Shown: piece after piece, positions 53,341 to 62,752 of the stretch | Position numbering within the stretch: the stretch's first letter is position 1 | Layout: each line of letters opens with the position of its first letter | Origin: Pseudidiomarina piscicola | GTDB taxonomy: Bacteria > Pseudomonadota > Gammaproteobacteria > Enterobacterales > Alteromonadaceae | Length of the DNA stretch: 64,000 nt | NCBI RefSeq assembly: GCF_902806985.1 | Contig: NZ_CADCXY010000007.1 | Span: forward strand, 32,908-96,907 | Reading direction: 5' to 3' | Position numbers and translations under genes: made by a program | The notes under the pieces: model-generated | Database searches by the model: none | Told to the model about the DNA's origin: nothing | What the model saw: only the letters and a program-made list of their open reading frames with translations

Positions 53341-54638
53341 GCTTCAATCTCGGCAATGGTTTTGGGAACACCTGCGGTCATGTTTTCATGACCCGACTCG
53401 GTAATAATTACATCGTCTTCAATACGTATGCCAAGGCCCCGCCACTTTGGCTCAATATCCGTCGCGTCGGCCGGAATATAAACCCCTGGCTCGACCGTGA
53501 TCACCATTCCCGGCTCGAATAACGTCCGCTTTTCACCTTGTTGGTATTCGCCAACGTCATGCACGTCGAGCCCAAGCCAGTGGCCTAAGCCATGAATAAA
53601 GAAACGTCGGTGACTGGCCTGGTCAATGTGCGCCTGCACATCGCCTTGCAAAATACCTAACGCCACCAAGCCCTTGGTAATTTCTACCGCAGCAGCTTCA
53701 TGGGCATTGAGTAAATGACTTCCCGGCTTTACCGTCGCTAAAGCAGCTTCTTGGGCTTTTAATACAACCTCATAAAGTTGTCGTTGCGGTTCACTAAAGC
53801 AGCCGTTCACTGGAAAGGTACGGGTAATATCTGCGGCGTAACCTTGATACTCAGCGCCAGCATCAATTAATAACAAATCACCAGCGGCCAGCTCTGATTG
53901 GTTTTCCGTATAGTGCAAAATACAGGCATTTTCACCACTACCACAAATTGTACCATACGCCGGAGCGGCCGCCCCTTGCATCGCAAACTCATGGTGCAGT
54001 TCAGCCGCCACTTGATATTCATAGCGACCAGGAGCGGCAAAGCGCATTGCGCGTTTATGAGCGGCAACAGAAATCTTTGCTGCTTTGCGCATAAGGTCAA
54101 GTTCGGCTGAAGACTTGACTAAACGCCACTGATGCATCCAGGGAGCTAAGTCGAGGTAGGCTTGCGGGGCCTTTTGCCCCTTTTTCTTACTTTGCCTAAG
54201 TTCAGCAGCAAGCTCTTGTACGTGCGCCAGCCACTCGTCATGGCTATGATCCAGCATGACCGTATGCACTCCATCGAGAAGCGGCAACAGGTGGTCGTCT
54301 AATTCATCGATGGAATGTGCAACATCCACCCCAAGCTGAGCCACAGCGCGCGCGGTTCCCATGCGTCGGCCATGCCACACCTCGGCATGAGGGTCCGACG
54401 CTTGGCAGTATAGCTGTACGGGCATTGCACTGTTTGGTGCCAGTACCAGCACGGCATCTGGCTCATTGAAGCCGGTCAGGTAAAAAAAATCACTGTTTTG
54501 GCGAAATGGAAACTCAGTATCGCGACTACGCGTTAGCATTTGCGCACTTGGAATGATCGCTATGGTATCATTCGTTGCGGCCGCCAAACGTTTGAGTAAA
54601 CGTTCACGACGTTGTTTGAATTCAGATATTGGCAGCAT
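53322..54638 (-). CDS. pepP: Xaa-Pro aminopeptidase P
   Basis: A 438-aa Mn-dependent cytoplasmic peptidase that removes N-terminal residues ahead of proline. Creatinase-type domain first (TIAIIPSAQMLTRSRDTEFPFRQ), then the pita-bread fold with metal ligands in LLIDAGAEY, AADITRTFP, HGLGHWLGLDVHD, ITVEPGVY and IRIEDDV. ATG 54638 (MLPISEFKQRRE) is preferred to GTG 54647 by homology. Confidence 0.95.
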   Translation of the reverse strand: MLPISEFKQRRERLLKRLAAATNDTIAIIPSAQMLTRSRDTEFPFRQNSDFFYLTGFNEPDAVLVLAPNSAMPVQLYCQASDPHAEVWHGRRMGTARAVAQLGVDVAHSIDELDDHLLPLLDGVHTVMLDHSHDEWLAHVQELAAELRQSKKKGQKAPQAYLDLAPWMHQWRLVKSSAELDLMRKAAKISVAAHKRAMRFAAPGRYEYQVAAELHHEFAMQGAAAPAYGTICGSGENACILHYTENQSELAAGDLLLIDAGAEYQGYAADITRTFPVNGCFSEPQRQLYEVVLKAQEAALATVKPGSHLLNAHEAAAVEITKGLVALGILQGDVQAHIDQASHRRFFIHGLGHWLGLDVHDVGEYQQGEKRTLFEPGMVITVEPGVYIPADATDIEPKWRGLGIRIEDDVIITESGHENMTAGVPKTIAEIEAWMQAN

Positions 54639-54649
54639 TGCAGTCACTA

Positions 54650-55252
54650 TTAATGAAGTGTTTTGTTGGTCTTACAGCCACTCGTGCTATTTTGCCCTAA
54701 CTCATTGAAACAAAGCATGGCTGAAATACGTAGGTATTCCATGATTTCAAAGTAGGCACGTTCAGCTTCTTCATCGTCATCTACGGCGATGTCGAGTTTT
54801 GCGATCTCTACCATGTCGTCAATCGCTTCACGTAAATCGCCAGACAAACCAGCTAAGTTCGTTTGATTGACACCGAAACCAACGAGAAACGACTGAACCC
54901 ATGCAGTGAGTGCTTGTAACCGTTCATGTAAGGGTGCATGGTCACTTGGTAACAATAATTGAAAGCCAAGCTCTGGATCTTTTAAGCTCGCTGCAAGTTC
55001 TTCAGCCATCAGTCGCACCCGCTCACGTACGGCAGGTGCAAACGACTGTCCCTCATTAATTAAGTCGCTGAGTAACAGCAGCCAGTCATCACCTTCTACG
55101 CTTGCGCCACCTGCAACCATGCCAGCGAGTAGACCATGAATTTCAGCCGCACTTGAGAGTAGTTCATGATGCTCAAAGAACTCACTAAGGCGGTCGTAGG
55201 TTTGCGAGCTAGTCTCGCTTTCTAAAGGTTGATCAGAAGTTGAATCAGTCAT
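54650..55252 (-). CDS. ygfB: YgfB/UPF0149 family protein
   Basis: A 200-aa helical protein of the UPF0149/YecA superfamily: SEFFEHHELLSSAAEIHGLLAGMVAGG near the N-terminus and WVQSFLVGFG, DMVEIAKLDI in the second half. The family function is poorly known; it is the usual first gene before pepP. ATG 55252 gives the family-like start; the frame is open to 55321. Confidence 0.9.
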   Translation of the reverse strand: MTDSTSDQPLESETSSQTYDRLSEFFEHHELLSSAAEIHGLLAGMVAGGASVEGDDWLLLLSDLINEGQSFAPAVRERVRLMAEELAASLKDPELGFQLLLPSDHAPLHERLQALTAWVQSFLVGFGVNQTNLAGLSGDLREAIDDMVEIAKLDIAVDDDEEAERAYFEIMEYLRISAMLCFNELGQNSTSGCKTNKTLH

Positions 55253-55383
55253 GCAGGTCAATCTCTTGCTTTGCGATATCTCGCATCCTACCACTGCGTA
55301 ACGTTTCAGGCTAGCTGACAAAGCCCCTCAAGGCATGGCATAATGCACGCAAATGCACTATCAACCAGCAAGGAACCTTGGTC

Positions 55384-55692
55384 ATGAGTCAGCGCACCAT
55401 GGACATCAATTTGATGGAACGTCACTACAAAGTGAATTGTCCAGCAGGGCAAGAGGTTGCCTTGCAGCAAGCTGCAGACAAGTTGAACCATAAGCTAGCG
55501 CATATAAAAAATGCGACGCGTTTAAGCCATCCAGAGCAGATAGCGGTCATGGCTGCATTAAATTTATGCCACGAAAGTGCACAACTTGAACTCGCGCAAA
55601 AGCAGCGCATCCAAGAACTGGAAGAAAAAATAAAACTCTTACAAGAAACCCTAGAGCAAGTAACTGCCGAGCAGCGCCCAGGGCGTAAGTAA
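55384..55692 (+). CDS. zapA: Cell division protein ZapA
   Basis: A 102-aa FtsZ-ring stabilising protein. The N-terminal globular part (MDINLMERHYKVNCPAGQE, QQAADKLNHKL) and the C-terminal coiled coil (LELAQKQRIQELEEKIKLLQ) fit the family. ATG 55384 has AAGGA upstream. It is divergent from ygfB and is followed by 6S RNA, the conserved gammaproteobacterial order. Confidence 0.93.
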   Translation: MSQRTMDINLMERHYKVNCPAGQEVALQQAADKLNHKLAHIKNATRLSHPEQIAVMAALNLCHESAQLELAQKQRIQELEEKIKLLQETLEQVTAEQRPGRK

Positions 55693-55705
55693 GATTACAA
55701 GTTAA

Positions 55706-55890
55706 GATCGCCTGGGATGTACGCCAGCACGCTAATGTCCCTGAGCCGATGTCATCAGTAAAGGGGCTCACTGACCGGCTATTGTGCAAGCTCGACATGT
55801 ATCGAGAAGCCTACGGTCGCGAATTTGCGCCCCGCCTTGAACCAGTGGGTTCAAGGGCCAAAGCACGCAGCGGCATTCCGGGTGATCACC
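55706..55890 (+). ncRNA. ssrS: 6S RNA
   Basis: Directly downstream of zapA lies a 6S-like RNA. Conserved blocks TGTCCCTGAGCCGATG, TCGAGAAGCCT and CCTTGAACCAGTGGGTTCAAG appear in the proper order, and the ends GATCGCCTGGGATG / CATTCCGGGTGATC can pair to close the long hairpin with its central bubble. 6S RNA binds sigma-70 RNA polymerase and down-tunes transcription in stationary phase. The ends are approximate. Confidence 0.93.
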
Positions 55891-55923
55891 CCCCTTACGA
55901 GGGGTGAAAGTAGATAACGAAAG

Positions 55924-57480
55924 TTACTCGTCTTTCGCCTTTTCAACAATTTTACGTACGTCTGCTAAAAGCTCTTGGGCATCGTACACAATACCGTCTT
56001 TAATGGTATAGCGGACTCCCTCGGTACGCATCGGTTGGTTATTCTCATCTAGCTTAAAATGCCCGGTTCCGTAGAGCACTTTAAAGTTCGCTAATGGATT
56101 CTCGGCGACCACCACTAAGTCGGCTTTCTTACCTGGTACCACACTGCCAATTTCATGCTCTAAGCCGAGTGCTTCAGCGCCATTAAGGGTCGCTGCCTGC
56201 ACCACCTCTAGAGCGTTAAAGCCAGCTTCACGCAGAAGCTCAAACTCGCGCACCAAGCCAAAACCGTAAATTTTGTAAATATAGCCCGCGTCTGAACCTG
56301 TGGTAATACGACCGCCATGGTTTTTAAAGTCATTTAAAAAGGCCATCCACTTTTGATAATTCTTCCGCCATGCAATCTCTTCGTCCGTGGTCCAGTCAAA
56401 CCAATACGACCCGTGGGCATAGCGGCTGGGTTCAAAGAAGTCCCATAACTGCGGCAAGGTATAATCATCGTGCCATATTGCCTGACGCTCACGCATCAGA
56501 TCGCGACTAGCTTCATAAATAGTGAGCGTCGGATTAATAGTGAAGTCCAACTCAATCAGTTCATCACGTACCGAATTCCATTTATCAGAGCCCGCTGCCG
56601 CCGCTTGCTGCCATAAACGCCCAGCCTCTTTAAAGCGATCTTGCTCGTTATTGTAGTTATAATCCGCTGGGTAATCTTGAATCACTTGTTCGGTAAATAA
56701 CGCTTCTGGTAAGCCATACCAGTGTTCCATGCTATCCAGCCCCATACGTGCCGAATCAACGACATCCGTACGTACCACATTCAGCTGAGCATGATGCATC
56801 ATCGTACCTAAGCCTTGCTTATCGGCCTCATCTAAAGCGGCCGCAATAATTTCAGGCCGCGCACCGAAAAATTTAATGCCCTTGGCGCCGTTTTCTTTGG
56901 TCGCGCGCACCCAATCTCGTGCTTGCTCTGCGGTGAATATAGGCTCTTCACTGTTCATTCCAAAGCCGAGATAAGGAATAATCCGCGGTGAAACAATGGT
57001 GTTCTCTGCGGCTTGCTGCTCGTGCCATTTGGTCCACTCTAAACCGTTAAAGCTGCCAGGCTCACGCACTGTTGTAATACCATGGGCAAGCCATAATTTA
57101 AGTACATACTCGGCGGGAATACCTTCTGCTGAACCACCGATATGGCCATGCATATCAACAAAGCCCGGCAGCACATAATGACCCGTTAGATCCATTTCTT
57201 TATCGCCTTCGCGCAGCTCAGGCCGGCGGTTAGGCAGAACAGGTACGCCAGGATTCCCCACACTGACAACGTCGGTAATGCGATCGTTTTCAATCACGAT
57301 GTCCACCGGGCCCTGAGTCGGAGCTCCCTCGCCATTGATAAGGTTCACCCCGCGTAAAATAAGTCGATCATAAGGGCCTTCGCCCTGGTCACCGCGGGCA
57401 GGCGCCTTTGGTGGCGCTGCAAAAACCTGTGTGCTTAACACGATGCTAAGCATTGCCATAGTCAGTAGCTGTTTAATCAT
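55924..57480 (-). CDS. Secreted metal-dependent amidohydrolase
   Basis: A 518-aa exported amidohydrolase (signal peptide cut near QVFAAPP). Metal and active-site motifs are VDMHGHIGG, MHHAQLN, SMEHWYG and GSDAGYIYK; a C-terminal KKADLVVVAENP is typical of the imidazolonepropionase/dipeptidase-like group. Substrate unknown. It is inserted between ssrS and fau, on the opposite strand, breaking the usual ssrS-fau neighbourhood. Confidence 0.88.
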   Translation of the reverse strand: MIKQLLTMAMLSIVLSTQVFAAPPKAPARGDQGEGPYDRLILRGVNLINGEGAPTQGPVDIVIENDRITDVVSVGNPGVPVLPNRRPELREGDKEMDLTGHYVLPGFVDMHGHIGGSAEGIPAEYVLKLWLAHGITTVREPGSFNGLEWTKWHEQQAAENTIVSPRIIPYLGFGMNSEEPIFTAEQARDWVRATKENGAKGIKFFGARPEIIAAALDEADKQGLGTMMHHAQLNVVRTDVVDSARMGLDSMEHWYGLPEALFTEQVIQDYPADYNYNNEQDRFKEAGRLWQQAAAAGSDKWNSVRDELIELDFTINPTLTIYEASRDLMRERQAIWHDDYTLPQLWDFFEPSRYAHGSYWFDWTTDEEIAWRKNYQKWMAFLNDFKNHGGRITTGSDAGYIYKIYGFGLVREFELLREAGFNALEVVQAATLNGAEALGLEHEIGSVVPGKKADLVVVAENPLANFKVLYGTGHFKLDENNQPMRTEGVRYTIKDGIVYDAQELLADVRKIVEKAKDE

Positions 57481-57528
57481 GATATAAAACGCCTCAACGA
57501 TTCAAAGTTTTGCCAGAATAGCAGCGAC

Positions 57529-58116
57529 ATGGACCGACAGCAATTACGAAAACACCTGCTTAAGCAGCGCCAAGCTCTAACTTCACAGCAACGTAACCAC
57601 GGCGCTGCACAGGTGCTTGCGCATTTAAGTCAACTACCGGAACTGCAGCGCCCTCGTCGCTTAGCCAGTTATCACAGTGTTCGAGCTGAGCTACCTACGG
57701 CAGCCATTAACACCTCGTTGCAACAGCAGGGGCATCAACTAGCGTTGCCCGTATTGCACCCTGTGAATACCAATCATCTGTTGTTCTTACATGTTCACGC
57801 GGGTACATGTTGGCAAAATAATAGCTATGGCATTCCCGAGCCACGTCTTGCCTGCACCGATATTGTCCCCTTAGCGGAGCTCACTCTTCTGCTGGTTCCG
57901 CTGGTAGGTTTTGACAACAACGGCAACCGCATGGGCATGGGGGGTGGTTTTTATGATCGAACCCTCGCGGCTTGGCATGCGGGGCAGCTTCCACACCTAC
58001 ACCCTATTGGTCTAGCATTCGACTGCCAACACGTCGAGCGCCTGCCAAACGAAGCATGGGATGTCCCCCTTCCGCGTGTGATCACCCCCGCGAAAATATG
58101 GGATTTCCGCAGCTAA
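57529..58116 (+). CDS. fau: 5-formyltetrahydrofolate cyclo-ligase
   Basis: A 195-aa enzyme converting 5-formyl-THF to 5,10-methenyl-THF with ATP. Typical N-terminal RKHLLKQRQAL, SYHSVRAELPT and the C-terminal LLVPLVGFDNNGNRMGMGGGFYDRTLA are present. It is the ygfA gene associated with 6S RNA in many gammaproteobacteria. Confidence 0.93.
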   Translation: MDRQQLRKHLLKQRQALTSQQRNHGAAQVLAHLSQLPELQRPRRLASYHSVRAELPTAAINTSLQQQGHQLALPVLHPVNTNHLLFLHVHAGTCWQNNSYGIPEPRLACTDIVPLAELTLLLVPLVGFDNNGNRMGMGGGFYDRTLAAWHAGQLPHLHPIGLAFDCQHVERLPNEAWDVPLPRVITPAKIWDFRS

Positions 58117-58161
58117 AACTGTATACTCAAAAGCCATAGCCCACTCATTCAGGAAGCAGGC

Positions 58162-58836
58162 ATGGCGTCCGCACAAGAACAACTCAAACAACAGGCTGCA
58201 CAAGCCGCTTATGCGCATGTAAAAGAGCATTTCAAAGCCGGCTCGGTGATCGGCGTTGGCACTGGGTCAACGGTCAATTATTTCATCGATGCACTCGCAG
58301 AAATGAAACACGATATCGACGCTGCAGTATCAAGCTCAGACGCGTCTACCAAGCGCTTGCAGTCGCATGGCATTCGCGTGGTGGACCTCAATAGTGTCGC
58401 AGATGTGCCTATTTATGTGGATGGCGCCGATGAGATAGATGAGCACCTACGCATGGTAAAGGGCGGCGGCGGTGCGCTCACGCGCGAGAAAATAATTGCA
58501 GCAGTGGCACAGCAATTTGTCTGTATTGTCGATACCTCCAAACAGGTGGGTCGTCTAGGCCGCTTCCCTATTCCGGTAGAGGTCATTCCTATGGCTCGTT
58601 CCTATGTGGGCCGCGAAATTGTAAAGATCGGTGGTGACCCCGTTTGGCGTGAGGGCACTGTCACCGATAACGGGAATTGGATCCTCGACATACATAACCT
58701 AGATATACTCGACCCAGTGCAGCTTGAGCAGCAACTCAATAACATTGTCGGTGTGGTTAGCAACGGTTTGTTTGCCCATCGCGGCGCAGATCTCGCGCTT
58801 GTCGCAAGTTCCTCCGGTATCGAGACAGTGAAATAA
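58162..58836 (+). CDS. rpiA: Ribose-5-phosphate isomerase A
   Basis: A 224-aa pentose phosphate enzyme interconverting ribose-5-P and ribulose-5-P. Signatures [31 protein letters not shown] and [12 protein letters not shown] cover the substrate loop and the catalytic Asp and Glu. AGGAAGC is upstream of ATG 58162. serA follows after 4 bp, giving an rpiA-serA unit. Confidence 0.97.
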   Translation: MASAQEQLKQQAAQAAYAHVKEHFKAGSVIGVGTGSTVNYFIDALAEMKHDIDAAVSSSDASTKRLQSHGIRVVDLNSVADVPIYVDGADEIDEHLRMVKGGGGALTREKIIAAVAQQFVCIVDTSKQVGRLGRFPIPVEVIPMARSYVGREIVKIGGDPVWREGTVTDNGNWILDIHNLDILDPVQLEQQLNNIVGVVSNGLFAHRGADLALVASSSGIETVK

Positions 58837-58840
58837 CCGC

Positions 58841-60082
58841 ATGAGCCAAGTATCGTTAGCCAAAGACCGTATTAAATTTTTATTGCTAGAAGGCGTGCAC
58901 GAGAGTGCCGTAGAAATTCTCAAACAGCGCGGCTACCACTCCATCGAGTACATTACGACTGCACTTGATGAAGCCGAATTGTGTGACAAAGTTCGTGATG
59001 CTCACTTTATTGGTATCCGTTCGCGCACCCAGCTGACCGAAAAAGTATTTGCCGCTGCCGAAAAACTAATTGGGGTTGGCTGTTTTTGTATCGGCACCAA
59101 TCAAGTTGATTTAGTAGCTGCGCGTAACCACGGCGTCGTGGTCTTCAATGCACCTTTTTCAAATACCCGCAGTGTCGCCGAATTGGTACTTGCGGAGATC
59201 ATCATGTTGCTACGCCGCATACCTGAAAAAAATGCCGCTGCGCACCGAGGCGAGTGGTATAAGACTGCCACCGGTAGCTTTGAAGCCCGTGGCAAAGTGC
59301 TTGGTATTGTTGGCTACGGCCATATCGGTAGCCAGTTAAGTATTTTGGCAGAGCAGTTAGGCATGCAGGTGCGTTTTTACGATGTTGAAAGCAAACTGCC
59401 GCTTGGTAACGCGAGTTCGGTCGCTTCACTTGATGCCCTATTGCAGCAATCTGACGTGGTCACCCTGCATGTGCCAGAAACGGCTCAGACTCAATGGATG
59501 ATTGATGCGCCGCAACTGACGAAAATGAAGCCTGGTGCGTTGCTCGTTAATGCCTCGCGCGGCACCGTTGTCGTTATCGATGCCCTTGCCGAAGCGCTAC
59601 GTAGTGGTCATTTGGCGGGTGCTGCTATTGATGTATTCCCGGTTGAGCCGAGCAGTAATAAGGAGGTTTTTGAGTCACCACTACGCGAACTCGATAACTG
59701 TATACTCACGCCGCATGTCGGCGGCTCCACCCAGGAAGCGCAAGAAAATATCGGTGTCGAAGTGGCTGGCAAGCTCGCACATTATTCAGACAATGGCTCG
59801 ACGTTATCGGCAGTTAACTTTCCTGAGGTGTCCTTACCGACGCATCACGGTGCGCGGCGCTTACTGCACATTCATCAGAATCGCCCCGGTATGCTGACCC
59901 GTATTAACCAGTTATTAGCGGAGCAAAACATCAACGTATCGGGGCAGTACCTGCAAACCGATGCCGATGTTGGCTATGTGGTCATTGACATCGACACGCC
60001 AGCTGATAGCGATATCGCCGACACCTTACTTGATGCTATGCGGGCCATTGAGGGCACCATCCGCGCACGGGTGCTTTACTGA
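58841..60082 (+). CDS. serA: D-3-phosphoglycerate dehydrogenase
   Basis: A 413-aa NAD-dependent enzyme starting serine synthesis. Substrate and cofactor regions: IGIRSRTQLTEKVF, the Rossmann motif GIVGYGHIGSQLSILAEQLG, NASRGTVV, and the catalytic His in TPHVGGST. A C-terminal ACT domain (IHQNRPGMLTRINQLLAEQ, near 335-413) suggests serine feedback. It follows rpiA closely. The length is that of the E. coli-type enzyme. Confidence 0.97.
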   Translation: MSQVSLAKDRIKFLLLEGVHESAVEILKQRGYHSIEYITTALDEAELCDKVRDAHFIGIRSRTQLTEKVFAAAEKLIGVGCFCIGTNQVDLVAARNHGVVVFNAPFSNTRSVAELVLAEIIMLLRRIPEKNAAAHRGEWYKTATGSFEARGKVLGIVGYGHIGSQLSILAEQLGMQVRFYDVESKLPLGNASSVASLDALLQQSDVVTLHVPETAQTQWMIDAPQLTKMKPGALLVNASRGTVVVIDALAEALRSGHLAGAAIDVFPVEPSSNKEVFESPLRELDNCILTPHVGGSTQEAQENIGVEVAGKLAHYSDNGSTLSAVNFPEVSLPTHHGARRLLHIHQNRPGMLTRINQLLAEQNINVSGQYLQTDADVGYVVIDIDTPADSDIADTLLDAMRAIEGTIRARVLY

Positions 60083-60274
60083 AATCGCTGTTAGCTTGTG
60101 TAGTTCTGAGCGTTGGCCGCATCCGGTGCAAAGCTGTAATCTGACGCTGTCGCAACTGACCCTCCACTTCGGAGGCCGACGGGATGATCACATCGACCTA
60201 TGAAAACTTGCCTGACACAGAATATTGAACATCCTCACACAGAATATTGAACACCCTTCTCTAAATTTACAAAG
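60083..60274. repeat. Intergenic stretch with a tandem 22-bp-period repeat
   Basis: No gene is seen between serA and the Rhs-linked ORF. It holds a small hairpin CCTCC-ACTTC-GGAGG near 60161-60175 and two nearly identical 21-bp copies, each containing ACACAGAATATTGAACA, at 60215-60235 and 60237-60257. The repeat may be a remnant of the insertion that brought the Rhs module. Confidence 0.5.
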
Positions 60275-60703
60275 TTACGGGAGCTCGAAATATCGTCTGT
60301 ATCTTTTAATTTTACACAGCTTTTCATTGCAAAACTCTAGCGTTATATTGTCAAAAAAATATATTGAGTTGACAAAGAACTTCCATTTCCTGGCATTCTC
60401 CAAAGATCGATATTCTAAGTCATTTAAACTTACTTCAATTTCCTGAGGGGGTGCATCTTTCTGTGTGTATATCTCTATTTTTACCGGGATGTTTAATTTT
60501 TCTATACCTACAGACTTGAAGGCGCTAGGCAATCTTTTAAATACTTCATTTTGAGACATACCAATACTTAATTCATAAGCGCTTCCTTGTTCAATCGTGG
60601 AGTTTATACTGCTAACATATAGAAACGCAATTCCCGTAATAATTAGTACAAATAAAAGCATACCTACCATTTTAAGAACCCCATTTACAAATTTAAATAT
60701 CAT
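60275..60703 (-). CDS. Candidate immunity protein for orphan Rhs toxin (membrane-anchored)
   Basis: A 142-aa protein with one N-terminal membrane helix (GMLLFVLIITGIAFLYVSS) and a 110-residue periplasmic-side domain (YELSIGMSQNEVFKRLPSAF, WKFFVNSIYFFDNITLEFC). No known domain recognised. It starts 10 bp after the Rhs toxin stop, with GAGGAT overlapping that stop, the usual place for a cognate immunity gene. The membrane anchor implies that the toxin acts in the periplasm or envelope. Function is inferred from position. Confidence 0.65.
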   Translation of the reverse strand: MIFKFVNGVLKMVGMLLFVLIITGIAFLYVSSINSTIEQGSAYELSIGMSQNEVFKRLPSAFKSVGIEKLNIPVKIEIYTQKDAPPQEIEVSLNDLEYRSLENARKWKFFVNSIYFFDNITLEFCNEKLCKIKRYRRYFELP

Positions 60704-60713
60704 ATTTAAATCC

Positions 60714-61987
60714 TCAACAACTAGCTTTCTTTATCCTAGTTCCAGTACAAGTAACCTTATTTTTGAAGGTAACTCTATTGGTAACTTTGCTTCCCGGCTG
60801 GGGTATGCCGTTATTCACAAAAGGCGCTCCACCATCTGCGTTTTGAGCAACAGCACCCGCCCCTGTATTACTATTAGCCCCTCCCTGCCATTCCGGTATG
60901 TAGTTATACTCATTATCTTCAACTAGAGAAGTTGCCAGATATTCAACTGACGAATCTGAAGCATTGATTTGCCTATAACTTGCTCCTGTTTCGGCGTCAC
61001 TCAAAGAAAACCAATGATTTTTGTCCGCCTCCTGGACTTCCCCGTATACTCTTCCCATATTTCCAGACTCGTTCTTACCAAATGAGATAACCGTAGCATT
61101 TTTATCACCCGGATATTCTGCGTAGATCACTATAAAGTTGTGATTTGGCCAAAATCCACCCGGGTGAGATTCCACTGCTTGTTGCTTACTTAATGGTCTA
61201 CTTACGAGAAACGATTTTTCACCGCTAGGATCAATCATATTAACCGGATCATTCCTAACATAAGCATACCAGTTCATGCCATCTTTGTAGCCGATGGGGT
61301 CGGTTTGCATAAACCGGCCTAGCCGCGGGTGGTAAACCCGTGCTTTGTAGTAGTACAGCTCGGTGCCCGGAATGAGGATTTGTCCGGTAAAACGAAAGCG
61401 TGCGTCACTGCTGTTCTTCGGATTGCCGTAGGCATCGTACTGATGTGCTTGCAACAGGCCGCCATTAGCGGTCATCTCGGCGATGATGCTGCCGCGCTCA
61501 TCCGCCAGCAGATAACGGCGGGCATTTACCCCAGCACCTTCGTAACGAATGACCGGGTCATCGTTGCCAAGGCCATGAATAAAGCGGCGCAACAGCGTAC
61601 CGTTGCTGTGATACTCCGCCACCAGCTCGTCGCCATCGTACAAATAATCGATGCTTTCGCCGTTGTGTACCGTACGCGTTAAGCGACCGGTAGCATCGTA
61701 GCTAAAGGCGACCGAATCGTCAGGGCCGTTCGCTGTAACCAGGCGATTGTGGGCATCGTAAACATAACTCCACCCGTCAAAGCCAGTAAGGTTGCCCGCA
61801 CTGGTGTAACTCGCGTACTCCGGCGCACCATCTACAGTGACTTGCGTATACTGATTAAGGTTATTCACGCTGTAAAACTCAGTGCTAAGCGTCGGCACCT
61901 GAATTTGATAATCTGCGTTACTGACCGTTTTGCTCTGCAACTGACTGGCCGGATTATAGCTGTAACTGCTGTCGTAAAAACCTCTGG
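60714..61987 (-). pseudogene. Orphan, 5'-truncated Rhs C-terminal module with unknown toxin tip
   Basis: The frame from about 61987 to the stop at 60714 encodes YD repeats ([31 protein letters not shown]), the conserved Rhs core end ([21 protein letters not shown]) and, after DPSGEK, a variable tip of about 165 residues with [22 protein letters not shown] and [12 protein letters not shown]. No start codon or N-terminal part exists; a stop and a comM fragment lie upstream. It looks like an orphan toxin cassette that can be joined to the main Rhs by recombination in the shared core. Confidence 0.85.
61245..61635 (-). repeat. Direct repeat of Rhs core, copy 1
   Basis: This stretch is nearly identical at DNA level to 63610-64000, offset by 2365 bp with only scattered single-base differences. 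It encodes the end of the Rhs core up to the [14 protein letters not shown] border. Homology stops at the toxin tips. Confidence 0.92.
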
Positions 61988-62394
61988 TTCAACACCATGC
62001 TGACACACAGGGATAGCATGCCCTCAACGCCGCGTAATTCGCCATTTAAGGTGAGTTCGCCATAGAACTCACGAGACACCACTGCGCTTTCGCTCAACTG
62101 ACTGTCGGCCGCGAGAATCCCAATAGCTATGGCTAAGTCGTAGCGTGCGCCATGTTTAGGTAAGTCCGCCGGTGCCAGGTTAACGGTAATTTTGCTACCT
62201 CGGGGAAAGGTAAACTCACTCGCCTGAATAGCCGAGTGTACGCGGTCTCGCGCTTCGCGAACACCGGCTTGCCGCATGCCGACCACCGTAAAGACGGGCA
62301 GCCCTGACGCCAGACACACCTCCACCGTCACCAGCGGTGCTTCCATGCCATACAATGCCCGGGTAAACACCCGTGCCAAACTGATCGAGCCCAT
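61954..62394 (-). pseudogene. comM: Truncated comM (yifB), 5' third only
   Basis: From ATG 62394 (MGSISLARVFTRALYGMEAP) the frame follows the ComM/YifB N-terminal domain: GLPVFTVVGM, VREARDRVHSAI, ITVNLAPADLPKHGARYDLAIAIGIL and GELTLNGELRGVEG. It breaks off at about residue 130 of roughly 500, and the last 15 codons run out of frame through Rhs DNA to a stop at 61954. The AAA+ Mg-chelatase part is absent. ComM is a helicase for branch migration in natural transformation and a known island insertion target. Confidence 0.85.
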
Positions 62395-62752
62395 CGTCAC
62401 TCCTTTGACTTTCAGCCACAAACGCATTTTGTCCAATCAGTATAACGACCACCAGTGAATGATGCGCCGCCGCAACAACGGATTTTTCCTTACGACATCG
62501 CCGTCCTTTTTTGCGAGCGTCACGCAGAATTAAGACCAGCGAAGTGATGAACCGTAAACGGAAGTTAAGCATCAGCATGATCCGACGACTGCACACAAAA
62601 TTCAATATCCCCGCTGAGAGATTATTTAAAGAGAGGTGTTTTCCAAGCTTTCACTTGCTCAACATAGAGCCCTTTAGCGCGACAGAACTCGCTCAATTCA
62701 GCTTCACTCATGGAGCCGGTTTCTAGGAAAATCAGGCCTTACCATTTAGAAT
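62395..62752. other. Gene-poor spacer with transposase debris
   Basis: Apart from the short transposase remnant at 62622-62711, no supported gene is seen. Minus-strand frames upstream of comM (for example TSLVLILRDARKKGRR) are short and unassigned. Confidence 0.5.
62622..62711 (-). pseudogene. Transposase fragment
   Basis: The minus strand reads MSEAELSEFCRAKGLYVEQV then KAWK and a quick stop. This matches the SEAEL..FCR.KGLY.EQ..AW motif seen in the N-terminal part of several IS3-type transposases. Everything before and after is lost. It marks former mobile-element activity between the two Rhs modules. Confidence 0.6.

Noticed and set aside
62410..62600. Short minus-strand frame rich in Val, Leu and Ile (TSLVLILRD, SLVVVILIG), resembling a branched-chain amino acid leader peptide
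   Set aside because: ilvL is a neighbour of comM in E. coli but on the opposite strand. Here the strand is wrong, no attenuator hairpins or ilv genes follow, and the match is only composition.
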